Part shown: positions 23,301-34,559 of the stretch, in pieces
Layout: each line of letters starts with the position of its first letter
How positions within the stretch are numbered: the stretch's first letter is position 1
NCBI GenBank assembly: GCA_013180625.2
Contig: SNVD02009519.1
Span: forward strand, 1,702,501 to 1,766,500
DNA from: Boswellia sacra
Lineage: Eukaryota > Streptophyta > Magnoliopsida > Sapindales > Burseraceae
Length of the DNA stretch: 64,000 nt
Direction of reading: 5' to 3'
Position numbers and translations under genes: made by a program
The notes under the pieces: generated by a model
What the model saw: the letters and a program-made list of their open reading frames with translations, nothing else
Databases searched by the model: none
Told to the model about the DNA's origin: nothing

Positions 23301-23601
23301 TATATACAAGAAATCAGCAACCGAACGGTGGACAGTGGCCGCAACAATGTTCCAATCTATGTCCAGTCCAAGGCACTTCCGATCATGATCGATCACAGGA
23401 ATGTAAAAGAAGGAAACATCACTAGTGACTGCAACCACACACACCAGAAGAAAAATCCAATTTCCAACTGGCCCCTTCCGGTCCAGCATTAAACTTATAT
23501 ATCTAAAATATTTTTGTCTTTCTTCCCGTACTGCATTTCTGCCAAATCTGAGTTCGCTGGAAACTCGCCTTACTGCATTTTCTATAGTCAAGGGCAGAAA
23601 C
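20317..23601 (-). pseudogene. Diverged CNGC-like gene, broken by a transposon and a splice mutation
   Basis: Exons 2-7 of a CNGC are in order on the minus strand: 23196-23601, 22918-23106, 22133-22422, 21872-21983, 21529-21765, and 21298 to 20317 with an insertion at 20530-21073. Lengths keep phase with the intact neighbour (exons 5 and 6 are exactly 112 and 237 bp in both). The pore reads FGQGLETST, i.e. GQG where the neighbour has GQN. The N-terminus and S2-S3 loop are shorter. The donor after exon 5 is GG, not GT. The nucleotide-binding exon (RCRIIREGDPIDEIFFVLQG; then GELVDWAHGDTSSFNLPVST) is split by the insertion and stops at 20317, before any IQ motif. Exon 1 was not identified. Probably non-functional. 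Confidence 0.82.
20530..21073. mobile_element. TRIM-like insertion in a CNGC nucleotide-binding exon
   Basis: Two ~116-bp direct repeats (about 20550-20668 and 20909-21020) share ACTCCACATTGGTATGATAT, CTAAGCCCTCATGGATTT and CATACCAATGGAATGCTTG. The right copy continues into CCAATGTGGGACTTTGATTG. Flanks CCTCT (20525-20529) and CCTCC (21074-21078) are a likely 5-bp target duplication with one mismatch. The parallel copy at 10.6-12.4 kb has the uninterrupted site. No protein is encoded. The short open frames here are repeat-driven. Confidence 0.68.
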
Positions 23602-24401
23602 CTGATCAAAAGCACAATTATCTATTCGTGTAAATCAGAAATGTTTTTGCAAAATTCCCTAATAAGAATATATCAATATCCTTACATGATCAAGATGCTA
23701 AAATTCCCAGAGCAAGCAGCAAACTTCAAATTTCAGCTAACTCTTCAATCACAAATATGCTTAAAATTAGAATGTGGGTCGACATGCGAATGGTATTAAG
23801 CTGGTGATTATTATCAAATTAAAGCATGCTTAAAGTGATCATATCCTTCAGAATTTTTTTACTCAAAAGAATTCAATTTCTTTAGCAAACCAGAATTAAA
23901 GCACATTAACTGTTCAGATCTGATAAAAACTGTGCTCAAAGTCTCAAACAACCCCAAGAAGAGAATGTTAAATGGCGAGCGGCAGAGATTTTGAGGGTCC
24001 CATGCATTCATTATAAACAATGTAGAAAAAAGATTCTGCCTTAGCGAGAGGGTCAATGGAAGATCTAATAAGATCTCATTCATAACATTATGTATTAGAA
24101 AGGCACAGCAATAAGACCTTGTGCTCCAGGTAAGCACCACGTTATCTCAATGCTACATAGTGATGGTATAGTACAATAAGCACATCCATTCCTCTTAAAA
24201 CAAAAATTTTACAATTCCTCAGCTGCCCATGATGCTTTTAATTAAAATTATACAAAATAATTTACAGACCTTTCACATTTAGTAAACTATTTCTTTCTAC
24301 CAGTCTCATAAATATCTTTTTTTCTCGCTGCCAGGTTCGGTCAATTCAATTTTTAATTTTATACAATAACAAAAACAAGCAAATCAGTAAGGAAAGTACA
24401 A

Positions 24402-26882
24402 CTATTGTTCTTCAGCAGTAAAATCAGGCTCCGCTGGCTTCTGAAGCAACATGGGTGGTACCCTCTCTGCCATCCTTGCCTTGCGAGTACCATTACGCCT
24501 AATAGCACGAAGTGCGTTAGCAGCAAATCGTGAGGCGTAAATGGTGGCTCCTAAACTTGGGGAACTCCCACCAGCCTTGGCCAATGCATCTTGCAGCCGA
24601 TTCTCTTCTTCACGCAAAGATTCTTCAAGCTTCTTTTTACTATAGCGGCGCCAAGCGGCTTGTATGAAACAAGCTGCCCAAGTCCTCCACTGCTGTGAGT
24701 AAAACCTAAAAGTATGGCGCAGCTGCTTACTGTGAAGCCGCCTGAATTGAGTAGCAACAAACTTCAAGTCATCAGCCTTTAGAGCAAAGGCTTCAACTTC
24801 TGTGAGGGCTCGAACAGTTCTAGTTGAAATGGGGAGATTAGATGAGGACTGGGGATCTAGAGCCCACGTAAGAAGTTCTTCTCCACAGAAGTCACCAGCC
24901 CCGAGATACTCAGAGTTGAAGAAGCCAGTTCTTCCACCATTGGTAGTCACAGTCAATAGCTTGCCTCGCATGACAAAGAGCATCTCGTCAACAGGGTCCC
25001 CCTCTCGAACAATGTAGCTCTCCTCCGTGTATAGCACTGGCTTGAGACGGTCACACATTGCATCCAAAAGTTGCTCATCCATTTTTTCAAACATCGGCAC
25101 CTTATGAACAATTAACACGAAAATCCAGGTTAATCAATCACCAATACTATTTTAACTCTAGAGAAGGGTAAAAAGAGAGAGAGAGAGAGAGAGGAAAATA
25201 AAATAAAGCCTAAAATAGGAACCTACTCTCATGAGCAAAGCCAAGCACAGATGACGCTTTATGTCCCTTCTAAGATCCTTCGGAAGATTGCAGACCAAAT
25301 ACTCTTCATCAACACCTCTGGTTTCTTGCCATTTGTATTGCTCATAACGCCTTATCCGCTCCCTCAGGGACTCGGGGAGCAAGCGGTGGGCCATCCATTG
25401 TTCTGCATCACGCCTTTTAACTCTCATCTCCTCTAATCTTGTAGTTGTGGACTGCAAATATGTCTGTTTCGCAGCAAATTCAGTTCATCAAAACCTATAA
25501 TACTGGGTAATACTGGGCCTAGATAAATGTCTAAATGCAATTCTCTGAATCACTTTTACAAGACTCATTCAACTTTTGAAACCAAAACTCAAGCTTGAAA
25601 TCAAAATCTACGAAAACTAACACTCTATTCCTTTATGAATCCAAATCCTGTTTTCTGTGCTACACATTTTCCAATGCAATTTACACTCAATCTCAACCAC
25701 ATATTCTTTTCAAAATTCAAAATAATTCAAAATCAACCATATATTTCTAAATTCAATTGAAAACAGAAATACTTGATTCATAAAAGAACACACCCTAAAT
25801 TTTCTCAAGCTGCTTAAAAGTTCTCATATGATAAAACACGTTGTCTAGAAAAAATAAATAAATAAATAAAAATCAACATTAAGCAATAAATGATGTGTTT
25901 TATTTAATATTTTTAGGGACCAATTCTAAATGCTCTACATGTAACAAACCCCTGAAGATATATGTATTCAGTACCAACCTGCATATTGCCGATGAGAAAT
26001 GAAAACAATACCAAGCCGAAAATTGAAATAAAGACTGCAAAGCAAATTTCCCAGACAAAAGTACTTGTTTTAAGGTTTTGCCCAAGAGAACTGCAAAGAG
26101 GAGCAATATATCAGATACCATTTCCAAAGAAAACCATTATGCATCAGAATGCACTAAGCATATGCATCCATCAAAGAATAACAAAGAGGATTCCTCGATG
26201 AAAAACATAAAATGGATCAGACAAAAATGTAGTTCCTTAAAAGTACCAGCATTCCATAAACCTGATCGACGGTAAGGTAATTATAAGAATCATTCACCAG
26301 AAACCTTCCCTAACCAATTAATCATACTTACCAGCACCAAACAAGCAATAAAGAATATTAACATCATCATGAAGATGCAATTACTCTATAATCATCCATG
26401 TTAGATACCACCTCAATATTCAATTAGCTATGTATTAACATATATAAATAGCACGTAAAAATCTTATATGTGCACACCTCAGATTTTGCAAGCCCCACCA
26501 AAAGCAGTAAAAGAACTTCTTGGGAAAATATGTTGACTCAACAATACCAGATTGAAGAGCAGGAAGGAAAATTCCAAAATTAAAAACTGTTGAATTTTCT
26601 GGCTGTATAGGACAAGAAGCATTTAAAAGCGTGATATTTTGGCCATCACTACCACAATACAAGGTGCATCCTTTACAAGCTCGTTTCCAGCATGTGGTTT
26701 CTCTTTCTATAGAGAACAAGTACCAAAAGGCTCCAAGTACCTACAACATAATCCCCTCAGTTAGCAATCAGAACATTCAACTGCAAGAGACAAGTGCACT
26801 TCCTAACATAGTGCAATTTAACCAGATTAAGATTATAAGCATGCAAAATAGAGATTCTGACCTTCTCATTCAAAAACAGTAT

Positions 26883-26918
<36 letters not shown>

Positions 26919-29418
26919 AAAAGAAATAAAAATAATATAGGTACCAGCCTCATATAAAATGGTAAAAAGGAAAGGTTTACCCCACCCCAAAACTCTCCAA
27001 GAGGTCTAATAACTAACAAACCACCGTTAATATATAATCCATATTTGGCAGAAGCCAACAAAGTTATCTAGGTCTTCTAACATTAAAGTAGTAAGCACCC
27101 TCAGAGTAACCATTATTGAGATAGACACGTCTCAGACTCAGGGTATGCTTTTATATTCATCAATTAATTTTTTCTTTGGAAGAACACTTTACTTTATATG
27201 TAACCTCATTCAAAATTCTGTCAATCCTTGGCAAGCATAAACCCCAACACATACACGCACCTTCAGTGGCATTATCAGTTGTCAAAACCAATTAACTAAT
27301 TAATCCCTTCAGGTCCCTCTCAAGTGTCTGAAGCTCGGCATGTGAGCATATACTTCCAGCAGATGCCAATTTCAGTGTTCCAGATACGTAAATTACAAAA
27401 TTAAGCATTTAATTTCTGTGTTTGTGCGGTTTAGAGGAACAAATCTTCCATCAAAATCAACATTCTATCTCATCCTTTGCACCACTCCCATTCTACCCAT
27501 TTAGGAAAGGCTTACACTCCTAAAGGCTGGAGAAGGACTTCCTTTCCAAGTAGCAACCACTGATCTACCACCTCTCCATGGATCAGAAAGTTTGTTCTCC
27601 AGTTGTTCTTACTTTACCTCATTGTGCTATGATCAAGGATTTCTCTCCCTGAAACTGTTTCTGGATAAAAAAAGGGGCTCCCCTGGCTTTTAGGTACCCA
27701 CCATTCACCATACGGGGGCTCTTACTGTGGGGGTGATTTATTAAGGCCATGCATTGGATCTGTGTGGATATACTGGCTTCAACCTTATTGTTATTATCCA
27801 AAAAATAATTTCGTCTTATTAGTAGTCACATAATACTTTTTTCTCTATAGTTAAAATATCACAACTAGATAAAAACAGCAGGTGCAGCCAGTCAAAGGGG
27901 GTAGAGCTCTTCCATAGTGATGCTTCTATCTCCAATTGGATGGTCAGCATATCACCTTTAGCTTACGTGAAAATCATACCCCTTAGACACAAGCACATCT
28001 TTCACATGCCAAAAAAAAAATCCAAATAATTATCATATTTCAGAATTTGCATTTGCACCAGTTTATTAATCATTCTATCCCATCATAAATACTTGTTTTT
28101 AGAAGATAAAATTACCATGGACTAACTGAGGTACCACATGCAAGTAGCCCACCCAAAAGATAGGCCCAACACCAAATCTATGTCAACAAAATAATTTTTA
28201 TCCATCTCAAAGTTAAGACATAAAACATAACAGCAGTATGCACAGAGACAAAGGAATGGAAAAGAGTGCCCAAAAAATAAAATGAAATAAAAAGAGAGAA
28301 ACTTATAACTTAAGGAACATGGAGTAATACTTATCACTTAAGGAACATAAAATGATGACAAATGTGCAAATCAAACTTACATGACTAGCAAGCATGTAGA
28401 GAAAGAGATTAAATGCAGCTCCAGCCCAAGCAGTTTCAGTAAGTATGCCAGAAGTCCTTGTAACTTCCTTGTACAGAGGATATATTCGAATAAACCTTGG
28501 CACATATTGGAAAATAACAACAAATTTCAACAAGTTCTTTGCATTCAAAGCTCTCGAACCTCTCAATCGTGGAATGATAATCAAAATCACCACCTGTGCA
28601 CACAAAACCAAGTAAGAAGTCCCCAAGCTGATATCACAAAATACACCAGAAAGGAATTTTTTGAGGGACATAAATTACCTGCGGCAGAGGAAGTACTGCT
28701 AGAATGTCAATAAAGAAATATGATGACAGATACTTCTTTGCTATTAACCAAGTATCTTCAACTAAAACACCTCTTCCAAATACACGAGAAGAGGGTGCAA
28801 TAAAACCAGTACGAAACTGAAGAATAATATGAAGTATATAAAAGATATCCGTGAACGAACGCAACACACTTGCTGTAGTCTCCATTGTTTTGTCCAAGTC
28901 AAGGCACTTTTTAGCATCAATAACTACAGGAACATAAAAGAACAAAGGATCCAATGATACAGCAATCAAACACGACAATACAAATATCTTATTCCACTTC
29001 TGAAGGAATGGCCCTTGTGGATCAAGAACCTTCTTCCCGGATCCCAAGCTTTTATTCAGAAAACTATTGAAAGAGTAGGATTTCAATGTTCGCCTAATCG
29101 CCTTCATCCTCTCAGACCCGGATTCCAAGCCTATCTCAAACTTCTCTGGGACCGGGTTCATAGTCGTTCGAAGCAACCCTGAGTGCATCACATAGGTCCC
29201 AGGATACTCTCCTTCAGGGTTTTTCTCAGTAAACCTGAACAACACATAATTCAGTTTAGAGTCAATCTAAATTAATACACCAAACAAAAACAAGTAAGAA
29301 ACACAAAAGAGGGGGAAAAATTAATAAAAAATGAAAAAAAAAACCCTACTTTTGTTAGTTATGATTCATAACATGTCAAAAGAACTAACCGCACTAACTT
29401 CTCTGACCGGTAATTCAT
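24402..29418 (-). CDS. CNGC1: Cyclic nucleotide-gated ion channel, CNGC1-like (intact)
   Basis: Seven coding exons: 29390-29418, 28679-29234, 28381-28593, 26478-26740, 25979-26090, 25227-25463 and 24402-25100. All have GT..AG introns and together give 2109 bp, 702 aa. The start MNYRSEKLVRF agrees with the short first exon of group I plant CNGCs. Features: S1 about 90-112, S4 in exon 3 (NLLKFVVIFQYVPRFIRIY), pore helix and filter SLGQNLKTS at 355-363, S6 about 364-388, C-linker 392-470, cyclic-nucleotide-binding domain 471-590 with phosphate-binding cassette GAGDFCGEELLTWAL (537-551), and IQ/calmodulin region AACFIQAAWRRYSKKK (612-627). The family forms tetrameric plasma-membrane Ca2+/cation channels regulated by cyclic nucleotides and calmodulin. 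No stops or frameshifts are seen. It is the only intact member of the cluster. Naming it CNGC1 rests on remembered similarity to the Arabidopsis protein; it may be a co-orthologue of several group I genes. Confidence 0.95.
26886..26914. repeat. (GA)n microsatellite in CNGC intron 3
   Basis: About 14 uninterrupted GA units. A second, shorter GA tract lies in intron 6 near 25171-25192. Both are intronic. Confidence 0.9.
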
Positions 29419-29911
29419 AACTACAGCCAATTTACGATGCAGATTCCAAACAACCAAGCCCGGTGAAACTCCGCATGTATCGGGAAGTTAATTTGACAAT
29501 TCCTCTCCTGATTCAAAATTTCCACAAATAAAGAATGAGAGACTTGATAACGGGCAAAAACAGTTTAGAAGTACTGCACAAGCCGGCAAATTTCCACGCC
29601 TTTTTTCAGTAACGTTACCAGGACATGACATCCCGGTGACATAGCAATCCCCCATTAAACATCAGAAACAATAACTTTATTATATCCAAAGTCAATGCAC
29701 AGGCCACCAAACAGCGTAATCACATTAATTAGAAAAATTAAATTAAATTATCTTCAACTAATCAAAAACTTGAAAACTCAATCAAACACTTTTGCCTCCA
29801 AAAAAAAAATAATAACATACAAACTATCTGAACTGAGATTAGAAATGATTCAAAATGAAATTTAGAGAAAAAAAAAATCATTGACAGAGAAAGGGAGACG
29901 TCAAGCTCATA

Positions 29912-30055
29912 CCTGATGGCGAGTAATGAACCCACCAAGCAGAAGAAGAACTTCAATTCTAAAGCTTTCTCAAATTCAACGAGGAGGAGGGAAGTTTCGA
30001 GGAAGGAAGGAGGAGAGAGTCAGAGGAGACTGAAGAGGGAGAGGGCCAGGGTTGA
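29912..30055 (-). promoter_or_regulatory. Untranslated leader exon and TATA region of the CNGC1-like gene
   Basis: On the minus strand a CT-rich tract (CCTGGCCCTCTCCCTCTTC) leads to CTCGCCATCAG|GTATGAGC, a plausible donor near 29912. A non-coding first exon would then be joined to the coding start at 29418. AAAATATAAAAAA around 30070-30058 could be the TATA box. The same leader sequence recurs at 18835-18945 in a decayed copy, which supports its being part of the gene. Confidence 0.5.
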
Positions 30056-30099
30056 TTTTTTTTTATATTTTTTTATTTAAAAATAAATAAAAGTAAAAA

Positions 30100-32640
30100 A
30101 TTAAAATTAAAAGCAAAGTTTGGGTCTAGAGAGGGAGCGCTGTACAGTCGCAGGCCTAAAGCTGATGACGACTGGATGAGGCAAAAGTTTCTTGTGGAAA
30201 AAGTGGGACTTGGGTCTCTTTGACAGCTTTTCCACCAAACGCCCCGTTTCATATGATATGATATGAAACAAACGGATAGAAAAGAGAAGAAAGGGGGAGG
30301 CAGGCATGTGAGATGCAAGTAGAAAAATACTATAATTTTAGTTAAATTAAAAAAAAAAAAAAAAAAAACCTGATTGTTGATTGCGTTCATGTGTTAGGTG
30401 AGCAAATTGTAAATGATTACTTTGACGTGGGGGACGATAAGTAGGGGACTGGATAGTACTGAACCGGAGAGATTTTTATTATTCTCTCTGACACAGTGAC
30501 TGGGAAACGGCGCCCACCATGACACAAGTCAAAGTTAAGCGCCCGGCAAGCAGATAGGCAGAGATCTCCTTTCCGTATAACTGTCACTCACCCAAGACAT
30601 TTTTTTCACCCAATCCCTCCGGTTACTTTCTTTACAATAACATAGGATAAATTCACAAATTTACTGTATTGCACACGGAGAATGTTACATTACATGGCTC
30701 TTAATTTACGACATATTTTGGATATTTTTCATTTTATTACATAACAATTAGTTAAAAATGTCCGTGCAATTGACGACGGTAAATACAGATATAAAGCTTT
30801 CTACGGAGTCCGTACTTCGTTTTGACAAAATCTCGTTGCATAATCAATAATAATCCACCCACGTTTAACAGATGTTTTCTTTTCTCTGTTGAGAGAAGTT
30901 AGTTAGTGTGCACTTTTTGTTGATGGCTCGCCAAATTAGCCGGCATCATCAACCTACAACGCCGTAGAATATTTACTCTGATTAATTTGTTATTATTTCC
31001 TAAACTTGGTCAAATGGTTATGAATGTGTCATAATATTCGTATTTTTTTCATGTCTAAGGAAATAAAAGTACAAAATGCCACGCCAGATATACTTCTTCA
31101 ATATATTTGTTTTAATTTATAATATTATAATGGTTCTCAGTTAAGAAAAATAAAATATTTACCTTCTCAAATTACAGTTGGAAAAAATGTAAGACAAAAA
31201 AAGTAATATATTAATTTGTGGTCCTTCATAACATGATAAAACCATGTTATATAAAGAATAAATGCACATTTATTTCTTAAATAAATATTTTTGTTAGTAA
31301 ATAATATTGATTTGCTGGTACATTTGCATTTTTATTCACTATTTTCAATATCTTATCGTAAATTCGAGTAGAGATGACTTTATAAAAATAAGTAATAATA
31401 TATTTATAAAGTTTACATAGAGTTATTCATTTAATATCATTTATTAAATAATATTTTTTTATATTCACCTTTCTATTTAATTGGTGACAAAACTTTGTGT
31501 AGTATTATTTTTTTTACAATATTATAAAAAAATAGGGTTTTATATACTGTAGTTATAAGGTGTTGGAAGAAAGTCACGATTTGGTACGGGGATCTTGACT
31601 ATTTGAGATAAGTTTGACCAAGCCCATTCAAAGCCCATACTTGTGCAGTGCAGGATTGCCTTGAAATGGAAAAGTTTAAAGAACCGTATTTTGTCCGTAT
31701 AAGAATTAATCCAAATATTATTCACAGAAAAAAAAATTATTTTACTCTCTACGTATCCAAATTATGTAACCAAGTACCTTTTAGTACGATTTCCTTTTTT
31801 TTTAATTATATCCTAATATTAATTACAAATTAATTGTTATAACCTCGCGTGTCAACTTAAATAAACTATATGACGATTAATTAATTAATCAATATATTAA
31901 TCCAAGTTGTCTGTCCTACAAAACCAAAACAATAATCAAGTTGGGTGTGCTAGCTTAGATTGATTAATTCAAAGCTGTGTACACATTAGTTAATCAAGCC
32001 CATTTGTACCAATAATCATCACAATTTTGATTAAGATACTTAAAAGTTAGGGGCCGGTTGTTTTTTCACCTGAAGTGTGAGTTTTGCTGAATCTTTTCCT
32101 ATAATTTTTTAATACTCATTTACTATTCCTTAATTGCATATTAACTAAAAAAATTCATATTATATGTGAGATACATTAATTAATAATTTAATTTTTTCAC
32201 TGTAGTTTTTTAATTTTGAGTTTATTGTTTGATTATATACAAATGTTTATATAATATATATAATATACAATACATATGATACTAAATAAGAACATATATA
32301 TCAAATTAACAACTTTCAGATGTTTTTAGTTATTAAAAATAATCAATTTAAGGTTTATTATCATATCTTAAAAAATAAAAAACAATAATATCATTCATAC
32401 ATTTATGTTCAGACCTATTCAGATTTTAGTTAATTTCAATCTTATTTAGATTTAAGATAAAAAAAACAATCACCCTCTTAATTAAAGCCACAATTTAGGC
32501 GCAATATGTCTTTTGTTTCACGATCACTTCAAGCTATTAAATTTTGAATTACTGATCTTAGGAGGAGAAGAAAGTGTACGAAAGGATGAGCGAATCATCA
32601 TCTTAGTTGAGCTGAGGTTGATTCTGATATGCGAAAAACC
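30100..32640. other. AT-rich intergenic region upstream of the CNGC gene
   Basis: Contains the presumed promoter of the CNGC1-like gene in its first few hundred bases (minus strand; a GC-richer island at 30120-30310). Beyond that it is AT-rich sequence with long A/T runs. The open frames at 30073-30390 and 31540-31833 have no recognisable motifs. No transposon ends were paired here. Confidence 0.45.
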
Positions 32641-32994
32641 TTACAGATAAAAGATATTTGACTGAATAGTTTTCCACACATGTATTAACCAAAAGAGTTA
32701 CAATATATATAAATATACTTCAACTTATAAAAGGAAAAATAAAGACAGCATTAACACCCTGAAATCAAGGAAAATGCAAAAGGAAAACAAATCTAATGAT
32801 CCTCTGTTATGTGCTAGAGATTCTGTCTTGATATGCCCCCATAAGATGGTACTCCTATCAGAGACACCAATCTTGGAGCGTAACAAATTAAATCAAGCCT
32901 TGGGAAGAACCTTGACACTAAGACAAGCTTCTTTGTCCACAAAATTATTCTCCCTAATGCTAGGCCACACGTACACATTATTCTAGGTTCGTCT

Positions 32995-34320
32995 TTACGC
33001 AACAAGTGCCCCAATAGTTAGATCCTTCACACAAAAAGAATAAGAGTAAAACTCAATATAAGCATTATTTGTTTTGCAAAATTGAGAAACAGAAACTAAG
33101 TTTTGTTTCATGGAAGGAACACATAACACATTTGAAAGGGAGAAAGAATTTGAGGAAGTAGAAAGTTTAGTATTTCTAGTATGCGTGATTAACAAACCTG
33201 AACCATCACTAATAATAATATCATCCAGCCCCTCATCTGGTTGACGAGGAGAAAGATTGTTCAAATCGGATGTCATATGGTGCGGAGCACCAATGTCAAG
33301 CAACCAATTGGAATTATTGTTAGTTGATGTGGTGTGGGATTGGCAATAGGATGCTACTAGGCAAACTTTTGCAAGAGCCTCTCTGCAACATAATATTGAT
33401 TGAAAACATGGCCACTCCTTTCACAAAAATCACAGGACACTTTGGAATTGCGGCCAGTGGAATTACCTTGATTATTTTTATTTTGACCATTGCCTTGACT
33501 ATTAGAGCGTTGTCCGTGATAATTGCGATTATTTTGATTTTTCTGTCTGTTGTTTGATTGATTACCATTTTTGGATTATCGATGAAAACATGTAGCATTA
33601 ACAGAGTGATAGGATTTCTGCTTTCTTCTCTCTTGAGATAAAAATCATGCTCCATTAATTTTTCATGAAGCTCTTCAAAGCTTGTGACAGAGTCACGGGC
33701 ACATATAGCAGTAGCTAACTCTTTAAACTGTGGACCAACACAATTCAAAAGAATGAATGATGAGATTCGCATATGGAACCGGAGCATTGATGAGTGCTAG
33801 TTCCTCAGCAAGACCTCTGACTTTGCTGAGATCCTCCTCAACAGATTGAGAATCACGAGTAATTGTAGTAAGTTGTTCAGTCAGCCCCATGATACGAAAG
33901 GATGAGGAATTGGCATAAAGTCTTGTGAGTCGATTCCAAGCATCAGCAGATGAAATTCTGGAATTAACTCATGAAACCACTCGATTAGAAAGAAGATTGA
34001 ATTCCATGAAGAAGAAATTTGTCATGTCTTTTCCAAAGAGAATTTTCTGGATTCTTGATGTCCTTCTTATCTACTATGATTTTTTTTGGCGGAAACGTAC
34101 AAGATTCGTCAACAAAACCAAGCAAATCAAACCCAAAAAGTAAGTCATTCCATTGAGCCCTCCATGTCGGATAGTTGGAGGACGTCAATTTGATTAAAAG
34201 TTGAGTAGAAGCATTGAAATAGACTAAGTTGTTTGAAGAAAGAAGGAAATAATAGTGGGTTGATTAAGGCTAGAAGTTGTTGTGCTATCATTGGCCACGA
34301 ATGAAGATTCAAGATTTGAA
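32995..34320 (-). pseudogene. copia gag/protease remnant
   Basis: Minus-strand blocks: SNYPTWRAQWNDLLFGFDLLGFV (33985-34180), the Gag substrate-like N-terminal block; a middle block around 33660-33787 with FKELATAICARDSVTSFEEL and HEKLMEHDFYLKREE; and at 32995-33303 the protease/pre-integrase part LDIGAPHHMTSDLNNLS (active-site DTGA changed to DIGA). The last ends CVPSMKQNLVSVSQFCKTNN and FCVKDLTIGALV. Several frame breaks separate the blocks. It has lost pol and cannot be autonomous. Confidence 0.8.
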
Positions 34321-34356
34321 AAGTTGAATTGATGTTATCTCGTTGGAGCCAGAGTA

Positions 34357-34368
34357 GCTCTGATACCA
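34357..34368 (-). promoter_or_regulatory. Primer-binding site (initiator tRNA-Met) of the deleted copia
   Basis: Minus-strand TGGTATCAGAGC directly inside the right-hand (5') LTR. It sets the element's orientation. Confidence 0.85.
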
Positions 34369-34559
34369 TAAAAGATATTTGGCTGAATAACTTTTCACTC
34401 ATGTATTAACCAAAAAAGTTACAATATATGCATATATACTTCAATATATCAAAGGAAAAATAAAGGCAATATTAACACCCTGAAATCAGAAAAATACAAA
34501 AAAAAAATATATATATATATAGCTAATAATCCTCTGTTATGAGCTGTGAGACATTGTTA

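Larger units (their letters stand above)
32648..34546 (-). mobile_element. Internally deleted copia element with both LTRs
   Basis: Direct repeats of roughly 170 bp start TAAAAGATATTTG at 32648 and 34369 and end near CCTCTGTTATG (about 32812 and 34540). They share TGTATTAACCAAAA, AAAGGAAAAATAAAG and ATTAACACCCTGAAATCA. On the minus strand a primer-binding site TGGTATCAGAGC (34368-34357) abuts the right LTR, followed by gag and a protease remnant. Integrase, RT and RNase H are gone; the interior is only about 1.5 kb. Exact LTR ends and target duplication could not be fixed. Confidence 0.75.

Noticed and set aside
32774..33014. Two opposing 66-70-codon frames as host genes
   Set aside because: They fall inside the deleted copia element, next to its protease remnant.
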